From: Arthrobacter sp.
Lineage (GTDB): Bacteria > Actinomycetota > Actinomycetes > Actinomycetales > Micrococcaceae
DNA: 15,486 nt
Reading direction: 5' to 3'
Assembly: GCA_030147325.1 (NCBI GenBank)
Contig: JASLAA010000144.1
Coordinates: 1-15,486 of the forward strand
Below the pieces are notes generated by a model, which saw nothing but the letters and a program-made list of their open reading frames with translations, was not told where the DNA came from and made no database searches. A program made the translations under genes and the position numbers. Of this stretch, positions 7,347-14,105 are shown in pieces; position 1 is the first letter of the stretch, and every line of letters starts with the position of its first letter.

Positions 7347-7352
7347 AGTCTA
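7347..7352 (-). promoter_or_regulatory. -10 hexamer for leaderless tetR gene (TAGACT)
   Basis: On the minus strand TAGACT-GGGAGC-ATG has the same geometry as the DUF2306 and GT87 starts. GGGAG lies too close to the ATG (1 nt) to act as a Shine-Dalgarno. The element abuts the 7355-7374 operator. Confidence 0.5.
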
Positions 7353-7354
7353 CC

Positions 7355-7374
7355 CAAACGAACTAGTTCGTTTG
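7355..7374. promoter_or_regulatory. 20-bp perfect palindrome, TetR operator
   Basis: CAAACGAACTAGTTCGTTTG equals its own reverse complement. It sits between the tetR -10 (2 bp away) and overlaps the first bases of the exporter -35 (TTGACT at 7372), so one bound dimer pair could block both promoters. The length and symmetry are typical of TetR operators. Confidence 0.9.
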
Positions 7375-7400
7375 ACTGCGGTCCCGGAAGTGCCTATGTT
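7372..7400 (+). promoter_or_regulatory. Sigma-70-type promoter of MFS exporter
   Basis: TTGACT (7372-7377), a 17-nt spacer and TATGTT (7395-7400) form a near-consensus housekeeping promoter. The predicted start is near 7407, leaving a leader of about 21 nt that contains the GAGGAG ribosome site (7418-7423). Confidence 0.75.
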
Positions 7401-7427
7401 CGAGGGACACCACTTCTGAGGAGCACC

Positions 7428-8927
7428 ATGACCGTCCCGCCACCGGGTCCCGACGCGACGACCACCACCCAGCCCGCACACGCGACGGAGGACGTGCCGA
7501 AGCACCCGGCCAACCGGTGGCTCGTCCTGGCCATCGTGGCGCTCGCCCAGCTCACCGTGGTGCTCGACGGCACCATCGTCAACATCGCGTTGCCGCAGGC
7601 CCAGGCGGAACTCGGTATGTCGGACAGCGACCGCAGCTGGGTCGTGACGCTGTACGCGCTGACGTTCGGTGCGCTCCTGCTGCTCGGCGGACGGATCGCC
7701 GACTTCTGGGGCCGCAAGCGCTCGTTCCTCGTGGGGATGGGCGGATTCGCGCTCGCCTCAGCTCTCGGAGGGATCGCGACCACCGGCGAGATGCTCCTGG
7801 TCGCACGCGGCCTCCAGGGTGCCTTCGCGGCCCTGCTGGCGCCCGCGGCACTCGCCATCCTGTCCGTGACCTTCACGGGTGGCAGGGACCGTGTCCGCGC
7901 CTTCGCGGTCTACGGGACCATCGCCGGAGGGGGCGCCGCCGTCGGACTGCTCCTCGGTGGCGTGCTCACCGAATACTTCAGTTGGCACTGGTGCCTGCTC
8001 GTGAACGTCCCCATCGCCGTCGTGGCCATCGCCGCCGGCCTGCCCGTGCTCCGCGAGAGCCGCGCGGAGGGGAGCACGCGGTACGACGTCCCGGGCGCGC
8101 TGCTCGTGAGTTCCGGGCTCGCCGCCGTGGTCTACGGCTTCTCCCGCGCCGAAGCGGGCTGGGTGCGTCTCGACACGCTCGGTTTCCTCGCCGTCGGGAC
8201 CGTGCTCCTGGCGCTGTTCGTCCTGGTCGAGGCACGATCGGCCCACCCCCTGCTGCCGCTGCGCATCATCACCAATCCGGCGAGGGCCGGCGCCTACCTC
8301 GCCTCCATCGCGGTGGGAGCCGCCCTGCTCGGGGCGCTGCTCTACCTGACGCTCTATTTCCAGCTGGTCCTCGGGATGAGCCCTCTCGTGTCCGGTCTCG
8401 CGTCATTGCCCATGACGGCCGCCATCATCGTGAGCGCAGGCGTCGTCTCGAAGCTCCTGCCCACGGTCGGACCGCGCCTGCTGATGACGGTCGGTCCCTT
8501 GGTCGCCGGTGCAGGACTGCTGCTGATGAGCAGGATCACCGTCGGTGGCTCGTACGTCCTCGACGTGCTGCCTGCCCAGATCCTCCTCGGGGTCGGGCTC
8601 GCGCTCATCTTCGTACCGCTGCAGAACGTGGCCCTGCTCGGCATCGCGCCCCGGGACGCCGGCGTGGCGAGCGCGGCTGTGACCGCGACGCAGCAGATCG
8701 GCGGGTCGATCGGCACCGCCGTCTTCACCGCTCTGTACGCTGCCGGAGCGGGAACGGGCGCGGCCGGCGGGTCCACGGGTGGGCTGCAGTCGCTGGTGGA
8801 CGGCTACTCGGTGGTGTTCCTCGCGGCCGCCGTGGCACTCGCGGTCGCCGCACCCATCGCCTGGTTCATGATCAGGGTCGCCAGGGACGAGTTCACCACC
8901 TCGGGCGAGGCGGTCCACCTGGGGTGA
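7428..8927 (+). CDS. DHA2-type MFS drug exporter (14 TMS)
   Basis: This 499-residue permease has a short Pro/Thr-rich cytosolic N-terminus of about 27 residues and about 14 transmembrane helices, as in the DHA2 (EmrB/QacA-like) proton-antiport family. The first helix carries LDGTIVNIALPQAQAELG (motif D1-like), followed by SWVVTLYALTFGALLLLGGR and motif A, GGRIADFWGRKR. A motif C-like glycine-rich helix (GTIAGGGAAVGLLLGG) is also present. ATG 7428 follows GAGGAG with 4-nt spacing; the longer frame starting upstream would run through the tetR promoter and gene and is rejected. Expression is likely controlled by the divergent TetR protein. The substrate is probably a hydrophobic or cationic toxic compound but cannot be specified. 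Confidence 0.92.
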   Translation: MTVPPPGPDATTTTQPAHATEDVPKHPANRWLVLAIVALAQLTVVLDGTIVNIALPQAQAELGMSDSDRSWVVTLYALTFGALLLLGGRIADFWGRKRSFLVGMGGFALASALGGIATTGEMLLVARGLQGAFAALLAPAALAILSVTFTGGRDRVRAFAVYGTIAGGGAAVGLLLGGVLTEYFSWHWCLLVNVPIAVVAIAAGLPVLRESRAEGSTRYDVPGALLVSSGLAAVVYGFSRAEAGWVRLDTLGFLAVGTVLLALFVLVEARSAHPLLPLRIITNPARAGAYLASIAVGAALLGALLYLTLYFQLVLGMSPLVSGLASLPMTAAIIVSAGVVSKLLPTVGPRLLMTVGPLVAGAGLLLMSRITVGGSYVLDVLPAQILLGVGLALIFVPLQNVALLGIAPRDAGVASAAVTATQQIGGSIGTAVFTALYAAGAGTGAAGGSTGGLQSLVDGYSVVFLAAAVALAVAAPIAWFMIRVARDEFTTSGEAVHLG

Positions 8928-8943
8928 TGGAGCGGCGGCGGAG

Positions 8944-8959
8944 GGGGCGGAGACGCCCC
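8944..8959 (+). terminator. Terminator-like hairpin after MFS gene
   Basis: GGGGCG-GAGA-CGCCCC is a 6-bp GC stem with a 4-nt loop, 16 nt past the stop. Partial pairing of the flanking GGAGG and CCTCC could extend it with bulges. There is no T-tract. Confidence 0.4.
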
Positions 8960-9071
8960 ACCTCCTGCGCCTCCGTCCTGGTGCCTGGCCCGGAGCGCCC
9001 CTGAACCCAAGTATTTCGGCAGGATACCGTCGCGCAGCGCCGAAAGGGGCATGGTGCACGTCCGCCCGCTC

Positions 9072-9077
9072 TAAGCT
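9072..9077 (+). promoter_or_regulatory. Candidate -10 (TAAGCT) for GGDEF-EAL gene
   Basis: TAAGCT predicts a start near 9084 and a 29-nt leader carrying GGGGA before ATG 9113. The rest of the 8960-9112 gap shows only a loose inverted repeat (TTTCGGC at 9014-9020, GCCGAAA at 9039-9045) of unknown meaning. Confidence 0.35.
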
Positions 9078-9112
9078 GGCCAGGCCATGCCCACCGCGAG
9101 AACGGGGACCTC

Positions 9113-11368
9113 ATGCGGCGCGATGACGCCCGCGCAGCCGGGCGGCGACATGCCGACCGGCTGGACCGCGGCCAGGTGCTGACGGCACTGATGGCCGTGC
9201 TCCTCGGGGTGTACGCCGTCGGCGTCCTCCTCGGGGATCCCGAGACCTTCGATCCGCTGATCGACGGGGTGCTGTGCATCGCCGTGGAGCTCGCCGCCGT
9301 CACGCTGTGCATCAGCGCGGTCGTACGTACGCGCCTCTCGCAACCGCAGGTCATCCTGGCCACGAGCGCCGTTCTCGCCTACGCGCTCGGGGACGCCTTC
9401 TACGCCGCATCCCTCGACGGCGGGGACGTGCTGCCCGGGGTGTCCCTCGCCGATGTCGCCTACCTCGTGTTCTACCCGCTCATGCTCGGGGCGCTCGCTG
9501 TCGTGGTGGTACGGAGACTTAAGGCTCTGTTCTGGCCCCTGCTGCTCGACAGCGTCGTGGGAGCGCTCGCCGCCGCAGCACTCATGGCGCTCGTGCTCGC
9601 TCCGGTCCTGAACGCCGGTTCCCGGGGGGAGGTGACCCTGGACGTGATCGTCGCCATCGCCTATCCGCTCCTCGACCTGCTGCTCATCGCTGCGATCGGC
9701 GGTGTCCTCGCCTCCCGCGGTCTCGACGTCGGTCCGCGCTGGCCGCTCCTCGTCGCGGGCCTCATCGTCTTCTGTGCAGCGGATGTCGCCTACGCGCTCG
9801 GCATGCAGCACTACAGGTCCGGATCCGTCATCGACGTGGGCTGGGTCATGGGGCTCTGTGCCATCGCCGCGTGGGTCGATGGCGCGGTCAAGGCGGGAGC
9901 CGCGTCACACCGCCGCAGCCGGGTCATCCCGGAACTGGCGGCGCCGCTGGTCTCGACGGCGTCGGCCCTCGCAGTGCTCGTGATCGGCTGCCAGGTGCGG
10001 ATACCGCTGCTCGCCGTGGTGTTCGCCGCCTCCACGCTCGCCCTGGCCGCGGTGCCCCTCGCGTTCCGGCATCGGACGCTCGTCAGCCTCGCCCGGACGG
10101 ATGAGCTCACCGGCCTACCGAATCGACGGGCCTTGCTGAACGAGCTTCCGGAGCGGCTGGGGGACGGTCGCCGCGGGGCACTGTTCCTCCTCGACCTCGA
10201 CCGCTTCAAGCACGTGAACGACGCCCTCGGACACGATGTCGGGGATGCGCTGCTCGTCCAGGTGGGCAGGCGGTTCTCCCGTCAGGTGCGGCCCGGCGAC
10301 CTGCTCGCGCGGCTCGGCGGGGACGAGTTCGCGGTGTACCTCGAAGGGGTGACGGAGCAGGAAGCCGTCGTCGCCGCACGGCGGCTGGAGGCGGAACTCT
10401 CCGCGCCCGTCACGGTGGGTTCCGCAGCGCTCCAGGTGAGCGCGAGCATCGGTATCGCGCTGACGCCGCTGCACGGCGTCGACGTCGGCCTGCTCATGCG
10501 CAAGGCCGACATCGCGATGTTCCGTGCGAAGGCGGAGCGGAGCGGCCACCATGTCTACGACGCCACGGACGACGACGACGGAGCGCTGCGCCTGCGCACC
10601 GTCCAGGAGTTGCGGACCGCCCTGGCGGAGGACCAGTTCGAGATGTACTACCAGCCGAAGATCCGACTTGCCGATCACGCGGTGACCGGTGTCGAGGCGC
10701 TCGTGCGCTGGAACCATCCGTCGCGCGGGCACTTGCTGCCCCGTTCCTTCCTGCCGCTCGCCGAGGAGGCCGGGCTGATGCCCGTGCTCTCCTCCCTGGT
10801 GCTGCGCCGTGCAGTCCGGAGGGTCGCCTCGTGGAGGGCGGTGGGGCTGGACATCTCCGTGGCGGTGAACATGTCGGGTTCCTGCATCCTGCCGTGCCTG
10901 CCGCAGGACATCGATGGACTGCTGGCGGAGTACGACGTACCGGCGTCGAGCATCGTGCTGGAGATCACCGAGGATGTCCTGATGTCCACGCCGACCGGCA
11001 CCTCCCGGATCCTCGCGCAGCTGCGGGAGCAGGGGATGCAGATCTCCATCGACGATTTCGGGACCGGGTACAGCTCGCTGGCCTACCTCCGGGACCTGCC
11101 CGTCGATGAATTGAAGCTCGACCGGTCCTTCGTCACCGCGATGCGGGACGATGACCGGGCGAGCGGACTGGTCGGGTCGATCATCGACCTCGCGCACAGT
11201 CTGGGCCTGCGGGTGGTGGCCGAGGGGGTCGAGGACGAGCAGACGCGCGAGGAGCTGCTGGAACGCGGCTGTGACCTCGGTCAGGGGTTCCATCTCGCCC
11301 TTCCGCTCCCGGCCCGTGACGTGGAGCCGTGGCTCTCGGCGCGCTCGGTCGCCGCACCGGCAGGCTGA
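9113..11368 (+). CDS. Membrane GGDEF-EAL c-di-GMP synthase/phosphodiesterase
   Basis: This 751-residue protein has about ten transmembrane helices (residues 22-317), then GGDEF and EAL domains in the cytosol. The GGDEF domain starts at TDELTGLPNRR (329-339). The active-site GGDEF (402-406) is intact, and RPGD (393-396) five residues before it is a textbook inhibitory I-site. The EAL domain keeps E528-A-L, a VAVNMSG segment, LEITEDVLM, DDFGTGYSS (647-655) and VVAEGVED, so both activities look possible. The membrane part is not MHYT; I do not recognise it as a named sensor domain, and it may sense a lipid or membrane state. ATG 9113 follows GGGGA. An orphan OmpR-type regulator lies 92 bp downstream on the same strand, suggesting a shared pathway. 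Confidence 0.92.
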   Translation: MRRDDARAAGRRHADRLDRGQVLTALMAVLLGVYAVGVLLGDPETFDPLIDGVLCIAVELAAVTLCISAVVRTRLSQPQVILATSAVLAYALGDAFYAASLDGGDVLPGVSLADVAYLVFYPLMLGALAVVVVRRLKALFWPLLLDSVVGALAAAALMALVLAPVLNAGSRGEVTLDVIVAIAYPLLDLLLIAAIGGVLASRGLDVGPRWPLLVAGLIVFCAADVAYALGMQHYRSGSVIDVGWVMGLCAIAAWVDGAVKAGAASHRRSRVIPELAAPLVSTASALAVLVIGCQVRIPLLAVVFAASTLALAAVPLAFRHRTLVSLARTDELTGLPNRRALLNELPERLGDGRRGALFLLDLDRFKHVNDALGHDVGDALLVQVGRRFSRQVRPGDLLARLGGDEFAVYLEGVTEQEAVVAARRLEAELSAPVTVGSAALQVSASIGIALTPLHGVDVGLLMRKADIAMFRAKAERSGHHVYDATDDDDGALRLRTVQELRTALAEDQFEMYYQPKIRLADHAVTGVEALVRWNHPSRGHLLPRSFLPLAEEAGLMPVLSSLVLRRAVRRVASWRAVGLDISVAVNMSGSCILPCLPQDIDGLLAEYDVPASSIVLEITEDVLMSTPTGTSRILAQLREQGMQISIDDFGTGYSSLAYLRDLPVDELKLDRSFVTAMRDDDRASGLVGSIIDLAHSLGLRVVAEGVEDEQTREELLERGCDLGQGFHLALPLPARDVEPWLSARSVAAPAG

Positions 11369-11419
11369 CCCGTGGTCCACCCCGCCCGACGCCGGAGAAA
11401 ATCGGTGGAACCGCGCCGA

Positions 11420-11425
11420 TACGCT
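11420..11425 (+). promoter_or_regulatory. Candidate -10 (TACGCT) for response regulator
   Basis: TACGCT in the 92-bp gap would start transcription near 11432, giving a leader of about 29 nt. No strong -35 and no clear ribosome site precede ATG 11461, so co-transcription from the GGDEF-EAL gene is an alternative. Confidence 0.25.
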
Positions 11426-11460
11426 CGGAAGGCATCCGATCATCTGGCAATGTGTCCCTC

Positions 11461-12246
11461 ATGACCTCCGACCCCGATGCACGTGTCGCCCTCATCATCG
11501 AAGATGACGCCGACGTGCGTCAGCTGCTCGTCATGACGCTGGGCATGAGCGGTTTCACCACCCTCGAAGCCGAGACCGGGCGTCAGGGTGTGGCGCTCGT
11601 CCGCGAGCGCCAGCCGGATCTCGTGACGCTCGATCTCAACCTCCCGGACATCGACGGTGTGGAGGTCTGCCGGCAGATCCGGCCCCTGACGGACGCGTAC
11701 GTCATCATGATCACCGCCCGCCAGGACGAGATCGACCGCCTGATCGGGCTGGAGATCGGCGCCGACGACTTCGTGGTGAAGCCCTTCAGCCCACGCGAGG
11801 TCGGGGCGCGGGTCAATGCCATGTTCCGGCGCCCGCGCAGCACCGTCCGCAGCGTCTCACAGCCTCTGCTCACCGCGCCCGCCGGTAGCCCGGCCGACTC
11901 ACCGCAGGTGCCGCAGGCGGAGGAGCCCATGGAGGGACTCCTGGTCCATGGGCCGCTCCGCATCGACACGGAAGGCCGCATCGCGTCGCTCGACGGCGTC
12001 GAACTCCCGCTGACACGGATCGAGTTCGACCTCCTGGCGACCCTCGTCTCCGGACCACGCCGGGTATGGCAGCGGGAGACACTGCTGTCCCGCATCTGGG
12101 GCGACGGCTGGGTCAACGACCAGCACCTCGTGGAGGTGCACATCCGTAACCTTCGGAAGAAGCTGGGTGAGGACACCAAGGCGCCGCGCTTCATCCGCAC
12201 GGTGCGGGGTGTGGGTTATCGGATGATGCCGCCGAGCGCCGACTGA
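11461..12246 (+). CDS. OmpR/PhoB-family response regulator (orphan)
   Basis: This 261-residue protein has an intact receiver domain at residues 8-125: acidic pair D15/D16, phosphoacceptor D58 (VTLDLNLPDIDG), T85 and K107 (VVKPF). A Pro/Ser/Ala-rich linker (about 126-155) leads to an OmpR-type winged helix at about 160-257, with LTRIEFDLLATLVSG, WGDGWVNDQHLVEVHIRNLR and RTVRGVGYRM. It is probably a phosphorylation-dependent DNA-binding regulator. No histidine kinase gene is in the window; instead it lies between a GGDEF-EAL gene and a convergent Hpt-like gene overlapping its end by 31 bp. ATG 11461 is preferred because the protein core begins just after it, but an in-frame GTG at 11452 is possible, and neither has a good Shine-Dalgarno. 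Confidence 0.9.
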   Translation: MTSDPDARVALIIEDDADVRQLLVMTLGMSGFTTLEAETGRQGVALVRERQPDLVTLDLNLPDIDGVEVCRQIRPLTDAYVIMITARQDEIDRLIGLEIGADDFVVKPFSPREVGARVNAMFRRPRSTVRSVSQPLLTAPAGSPADSPQVPQAEEPMEGLLVHGPLRIDTEGRIASLDGVELPLTRIEFDLLATLVSGPRRVWQRETLLSRIWGDGWVNDQHLVEVHIRNLRKKLGEDTKAPRFIRTVRGVGYRMMPPSAD

Positions 12247-12560
12247 AACTCGGAACCGAGCCCTTGCAGTCGGGCGAGCAGGCCCGGGAAGGCATCGGGT
12301 TCCCCGACCAGGCCCAGCGCCGAGGAGGAGACCTCCTGGAGCCGGCGCGCGCCGACCATCGACGCGCTGACGTTGAGGCTCAGCAGCGCCACCACCGCGG
12401 CATCCTCATCGCCGGCGGCGAGAGCCGATTCGATCGCGAGCAGCCGCTGCGGGAGCAGGTCGATGAAGGTCTCCGCGAATCGGAGTGCTCCCTCCCGGCT
12501 GGCGAGTTCGACCCCGAGGTTGTCGAGGATCCGACGATCGAGCACGGGGAGGTGGGACAC
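12216..12560 (-). CDS. Small Hpt-like helical protein lacking the phosphoacceptor histidine
   Basis: This 114-residue protein is almost entirely helical. Residues 23-75 fit a histidine phosphotransfer (Hpt) domain: FIDLLPQRLLAIESALAAGD (32-51) matches the helix before the active site, and SLNVSASMVGARRL (61-74) matches the usual HSLKGSAxxxGAxxL. In this alignment the His is Leu60 (CTG), Lys is N63 and Gly is V64, so phosphotransfer should be impossible. It may act as a scaffold or a blocking partner of a receiver, the adjacent OmpR-type regulator being the obvious candidate. The GTG start at 12560 is preceded by AGGA. Its 3' end overlaps the regulator's 3' end by 31 bp, tail to tail. Similar histidine-less Hpt proteins may exist in related genera, but I cannot check. 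Confidence 0.65.
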   Translation of the reverse strand: MSHLPVLDRRILDNLGVELASREGALRFAETFIDLLPQRLLAIESALAAGDEDAAVVALLSLNVSASMVGARRLQEVSSSALGLVGEPDAFPGLLARLQGLGSEFQSALGGIIR

Positions 12561-12654
12561 GGGAGTCCTGTCGATTGCGGGTCACGGTGCAGAGGGTTGC
12601 TGCCGGTTGTGCCGGTGATGCCCGGGTAGCCTGTTCGGCACCCCGGTAGAACTG

Positions 12655-12690
12655 CCCGCCGGTCCCTGTGGACGGCAGGGGACCGGCGGG
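12655..12690. terminator. Strong 12-bp hairpin in gap between Hpt-like and LLM genes
   Basis: CCCGCCGGTCCC and GGGACCGGCGGG pair perfectly over 12 bp around a 12-nt loop that could tighten through CCCTG/CAGGG. It lies 128 bp beyond the LLM terminator in the minus direction and upstream of the Hpt-like gene. A second, insulating terminator or part of a small RNA are both possible; nothing else in 12561-12785 looks like a gene. Confidence 0.45.
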
Positions 12691-12773
12691 AAGACAGCGG
12701 AGGTGATGTGCTCCTGGGACTACTCTGACGCCCGGCGCTCAAAGGAGCCGTTGCGGAAGGCGAACGTTGACCG

Positions 12774-12816
12774 AAGAAAAGGCGAAGCTGCCGGTTCTGG
12801 GGAGAACCGGGCAGCT
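12774..12816 (-). terminator. Rho-independent terminator of LLM oxidoreductase gene
   Basis: AGCTGCCGGTTCT (12786-12798), loop GGGG, and AGAACCGGGCAGCT (12803-12816) form a 13-bp stem with one bulged base. It starts directly after the TAG stop. On the minus strand it is followed by a T-rich stretch (TTTTCTT, 12780-12774). This is the only terminator here with a clear T-tract. Confidence 0.85.
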
Positions 12817-12817
12817 G

Positions 12818-13849
12818 CTAGGCGAGCATCTCCCGGACCAGCGGGATGACCTTCGTGCCGTAGAGCTCGATGCTGTGCATGAGCTTCTCGTGGGGCAGCG
12901 GACCCGCGCTGTACTTCATGTCGAACCGGTCGATCCCGAGCGCCTGCGCGGTGGCAGCGATCTTCCGGGCCACCGTCTCCGGGGATCCCACGTAGAGGGA
13001 GCCGAAATCCGCTTCCTGGTCGAACTCGGCGCGGGTGGTCGGACCCCAGCCCCGCTCGCGGCCGATGCGGTCGCGCATGATCCGGTTGTCCGGCCACAGT
13101 TCCTCCCGGGCCTGCTCATCGGAGTCGGCGATGTAACCCGGGGAATGCACGCCGATGGGCAGGGTGGGCTGCCCGAGCTGCGTCAGTGCCCGGTGGTAGA
13201 GGTCCACGTAGGGAGCGAAGCGCGCCGGTTCACCACCGATGATCGCGAGCATCAGCGGCATGCCGTAACGCGCGGCGCGCACCACCGATTCGGGGCTTCC
13301 GCCCACGCCGATCCAGGTCTTGAGCCGGCCGCCCTCGGTTTTCGGGTAGACGTCATGGTCCGTGAGGCCCGGGCGGGTGCTTCCGGACCACGTCACGGGC
13401 TGCTCCTTGATGAGCTCGGAGAACAGGTCCAGCTTCTCCTCGAAGAGGCGTTCGTAGTCGGAGAGTTCGTAGCCGAAGAGGGGGAACGACTCCGTGAAGG
13501 AACCGCGACCCAGGATCACCTCGGCGCGACCGTTCGAGGCGGCATCGAGCGTCGCGAAGCGCTGATAGACGCGGACAGGATCGTCGGAGCTGAGGACCGT
13601 GACGGCCGAGCCGAGCCTGATGCGGTGCGTCTGCCCCGCGATGGCGGCAAGGACGGTCTCGGGTGCGGAGACCGCGAAGTCGTCCCGGTGGTGCTCGCCG
13701 ACGCCGATGAAGTCGACGCCGACCTCGTCGGCCAGCACCGCCTCCGCGATCACGTTGCGGATGACCTGCGGGTAGGGGAGAGGGTTGCCGTCCTCGCCGC
13801 GCGTGACGTCCCCGAAGGTGTCGAGTCCGAGTTCCAGTTCGCGTGCCAT
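12818..13849 (-). CDS. LLM-class flavin-dependent oxidoreductase (luciferase-like)
   Basis: This 343-residue protein fits the bacterial luciferase-like monooxygenase family (TIM barrel, FMN or F420 dependent). Recognisable segments are ELGLDTFGDV at the N-terminus, GVDFIGVGEHHRDDFAVSAPETVLAA (about residues 44-69), RIRLGSAVTVLSSDDPVRVYQRF (about 76-98), GRGSFTESFPLFGY and WIGVGGSPESVVRAARYG (about 179-196). The end, YGTKVIPLVREML, is typical of a widespread actinobacterial subgroup. The physiological substrate is unknown; these enzymes oxidise diverse small molecules using reduced flavin. I chose ATG 13849 because GGGAG lies 7 nt upstream; the ORF can be extended to 13882 through low-likelihood codons. 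It appears to be a single-gene unit with its own terminator, unlinked to the flanking genes. Confidence 0.9.
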   Translation of the reverse strand: MARELELGLDTFGDVTRGEDGNPLPYPQVIRNVIAEAVLADEVGVDFIGVGEHHRDDFAVSAPETVLAAIAGQTHRIRLGSAVTVLSSDDPVRVYQRFATLDAASNGRAEVILGRGSFTESFPLFGYELSDYERLFEEKLDLFSELIKEQPVTWSGSTRPGLTDHDVYPKTEGGRLKTWIGVGGSPESVVRAARYGMPLMLAIIGGEPARFAPYVDLYHRALTQLGQPTLPIGVHSPGYIADSDEQAREELWPDNRIMRDRIGRERGWGPTTRAEFDQEADFGSLYVGSPETVARKIAATAQALGIDRFDMKYSAGPLPHEKLMHSIELYGTKVIPLVREMLA

Positions 13850-13928
13850 CGTGATGCTCCCGTGCTCAGCGTTCCGGCCCACCCTGGGCCTGTGGGTAGA
13901 ACGGAGGGCCGCGCCCCGTTATTCCATG

Positions 13929-13938
13929 CATACGTATG
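13929..13938. promoter_or_regulatory. CATACGTATG palindrome in AT-rich patch upstream of LLM gene
   Basis: A perfect 10-bp palindrome lies in a short AT-rich stretch (about 13919-13952), unusual for this window and 80 bp upstream of the LLM start. The patch probably contains the LLM promoter, and the palindrome could be its operator. The rest of 13850-14105 shows nothing I can assign. Confidence 0.35.
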
Positions 13939-14105
13939 TAATCATCCGTACCTGGGTCTGGAGGCTCCCGGTATCCGCCACGTGGTCGGGCTGTTGCTCG
14001 AGGCCGCCGCACCAGCGCCCCAGCCGGACGCCCTGTCCGAACCCGCGACACGCCCGGCAGGCCGCGGCATGCGGTCATCCTCGCACCCGGGCAGGCGGAG
14101 CGCAG

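Noticed and set aside
6825..7427. Upstream extension of the MFS exporter frame by 201 codons
   Set aside because: It runs antisense through the whole tetR gene and the shared promoter; the ATG at 7428 has a good ribosome site and the normal DHA2 N-terminus.
9014..9045. TTTCGGC/GCCGAAA inverted repeat upstream of the GGDEF-EAL gene as a c-di-GMP riboswitch
   Set aside because: The 18-nt loop and flanks lack the conserved GEMM aptamer elements; only a loose dyad remains.
11329..11460. Upstream extension of the response regulator into the GGDEF-EAL 3' end
   Set aside because: The receiver domain starts just after ATG 11461, and the extension is Arg/Pro-rich and overlaps the previous gene in another frame.
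12706..12849. 47-codon plus-strand ORF starting MCSWDYSDARRSKEPLRKAN in the gap after the Hpt-like gene
   Set aside because: GGAGG is only 2 nt from the ATG, the second half is the LLM terminator read as codons, and no family is recognised.
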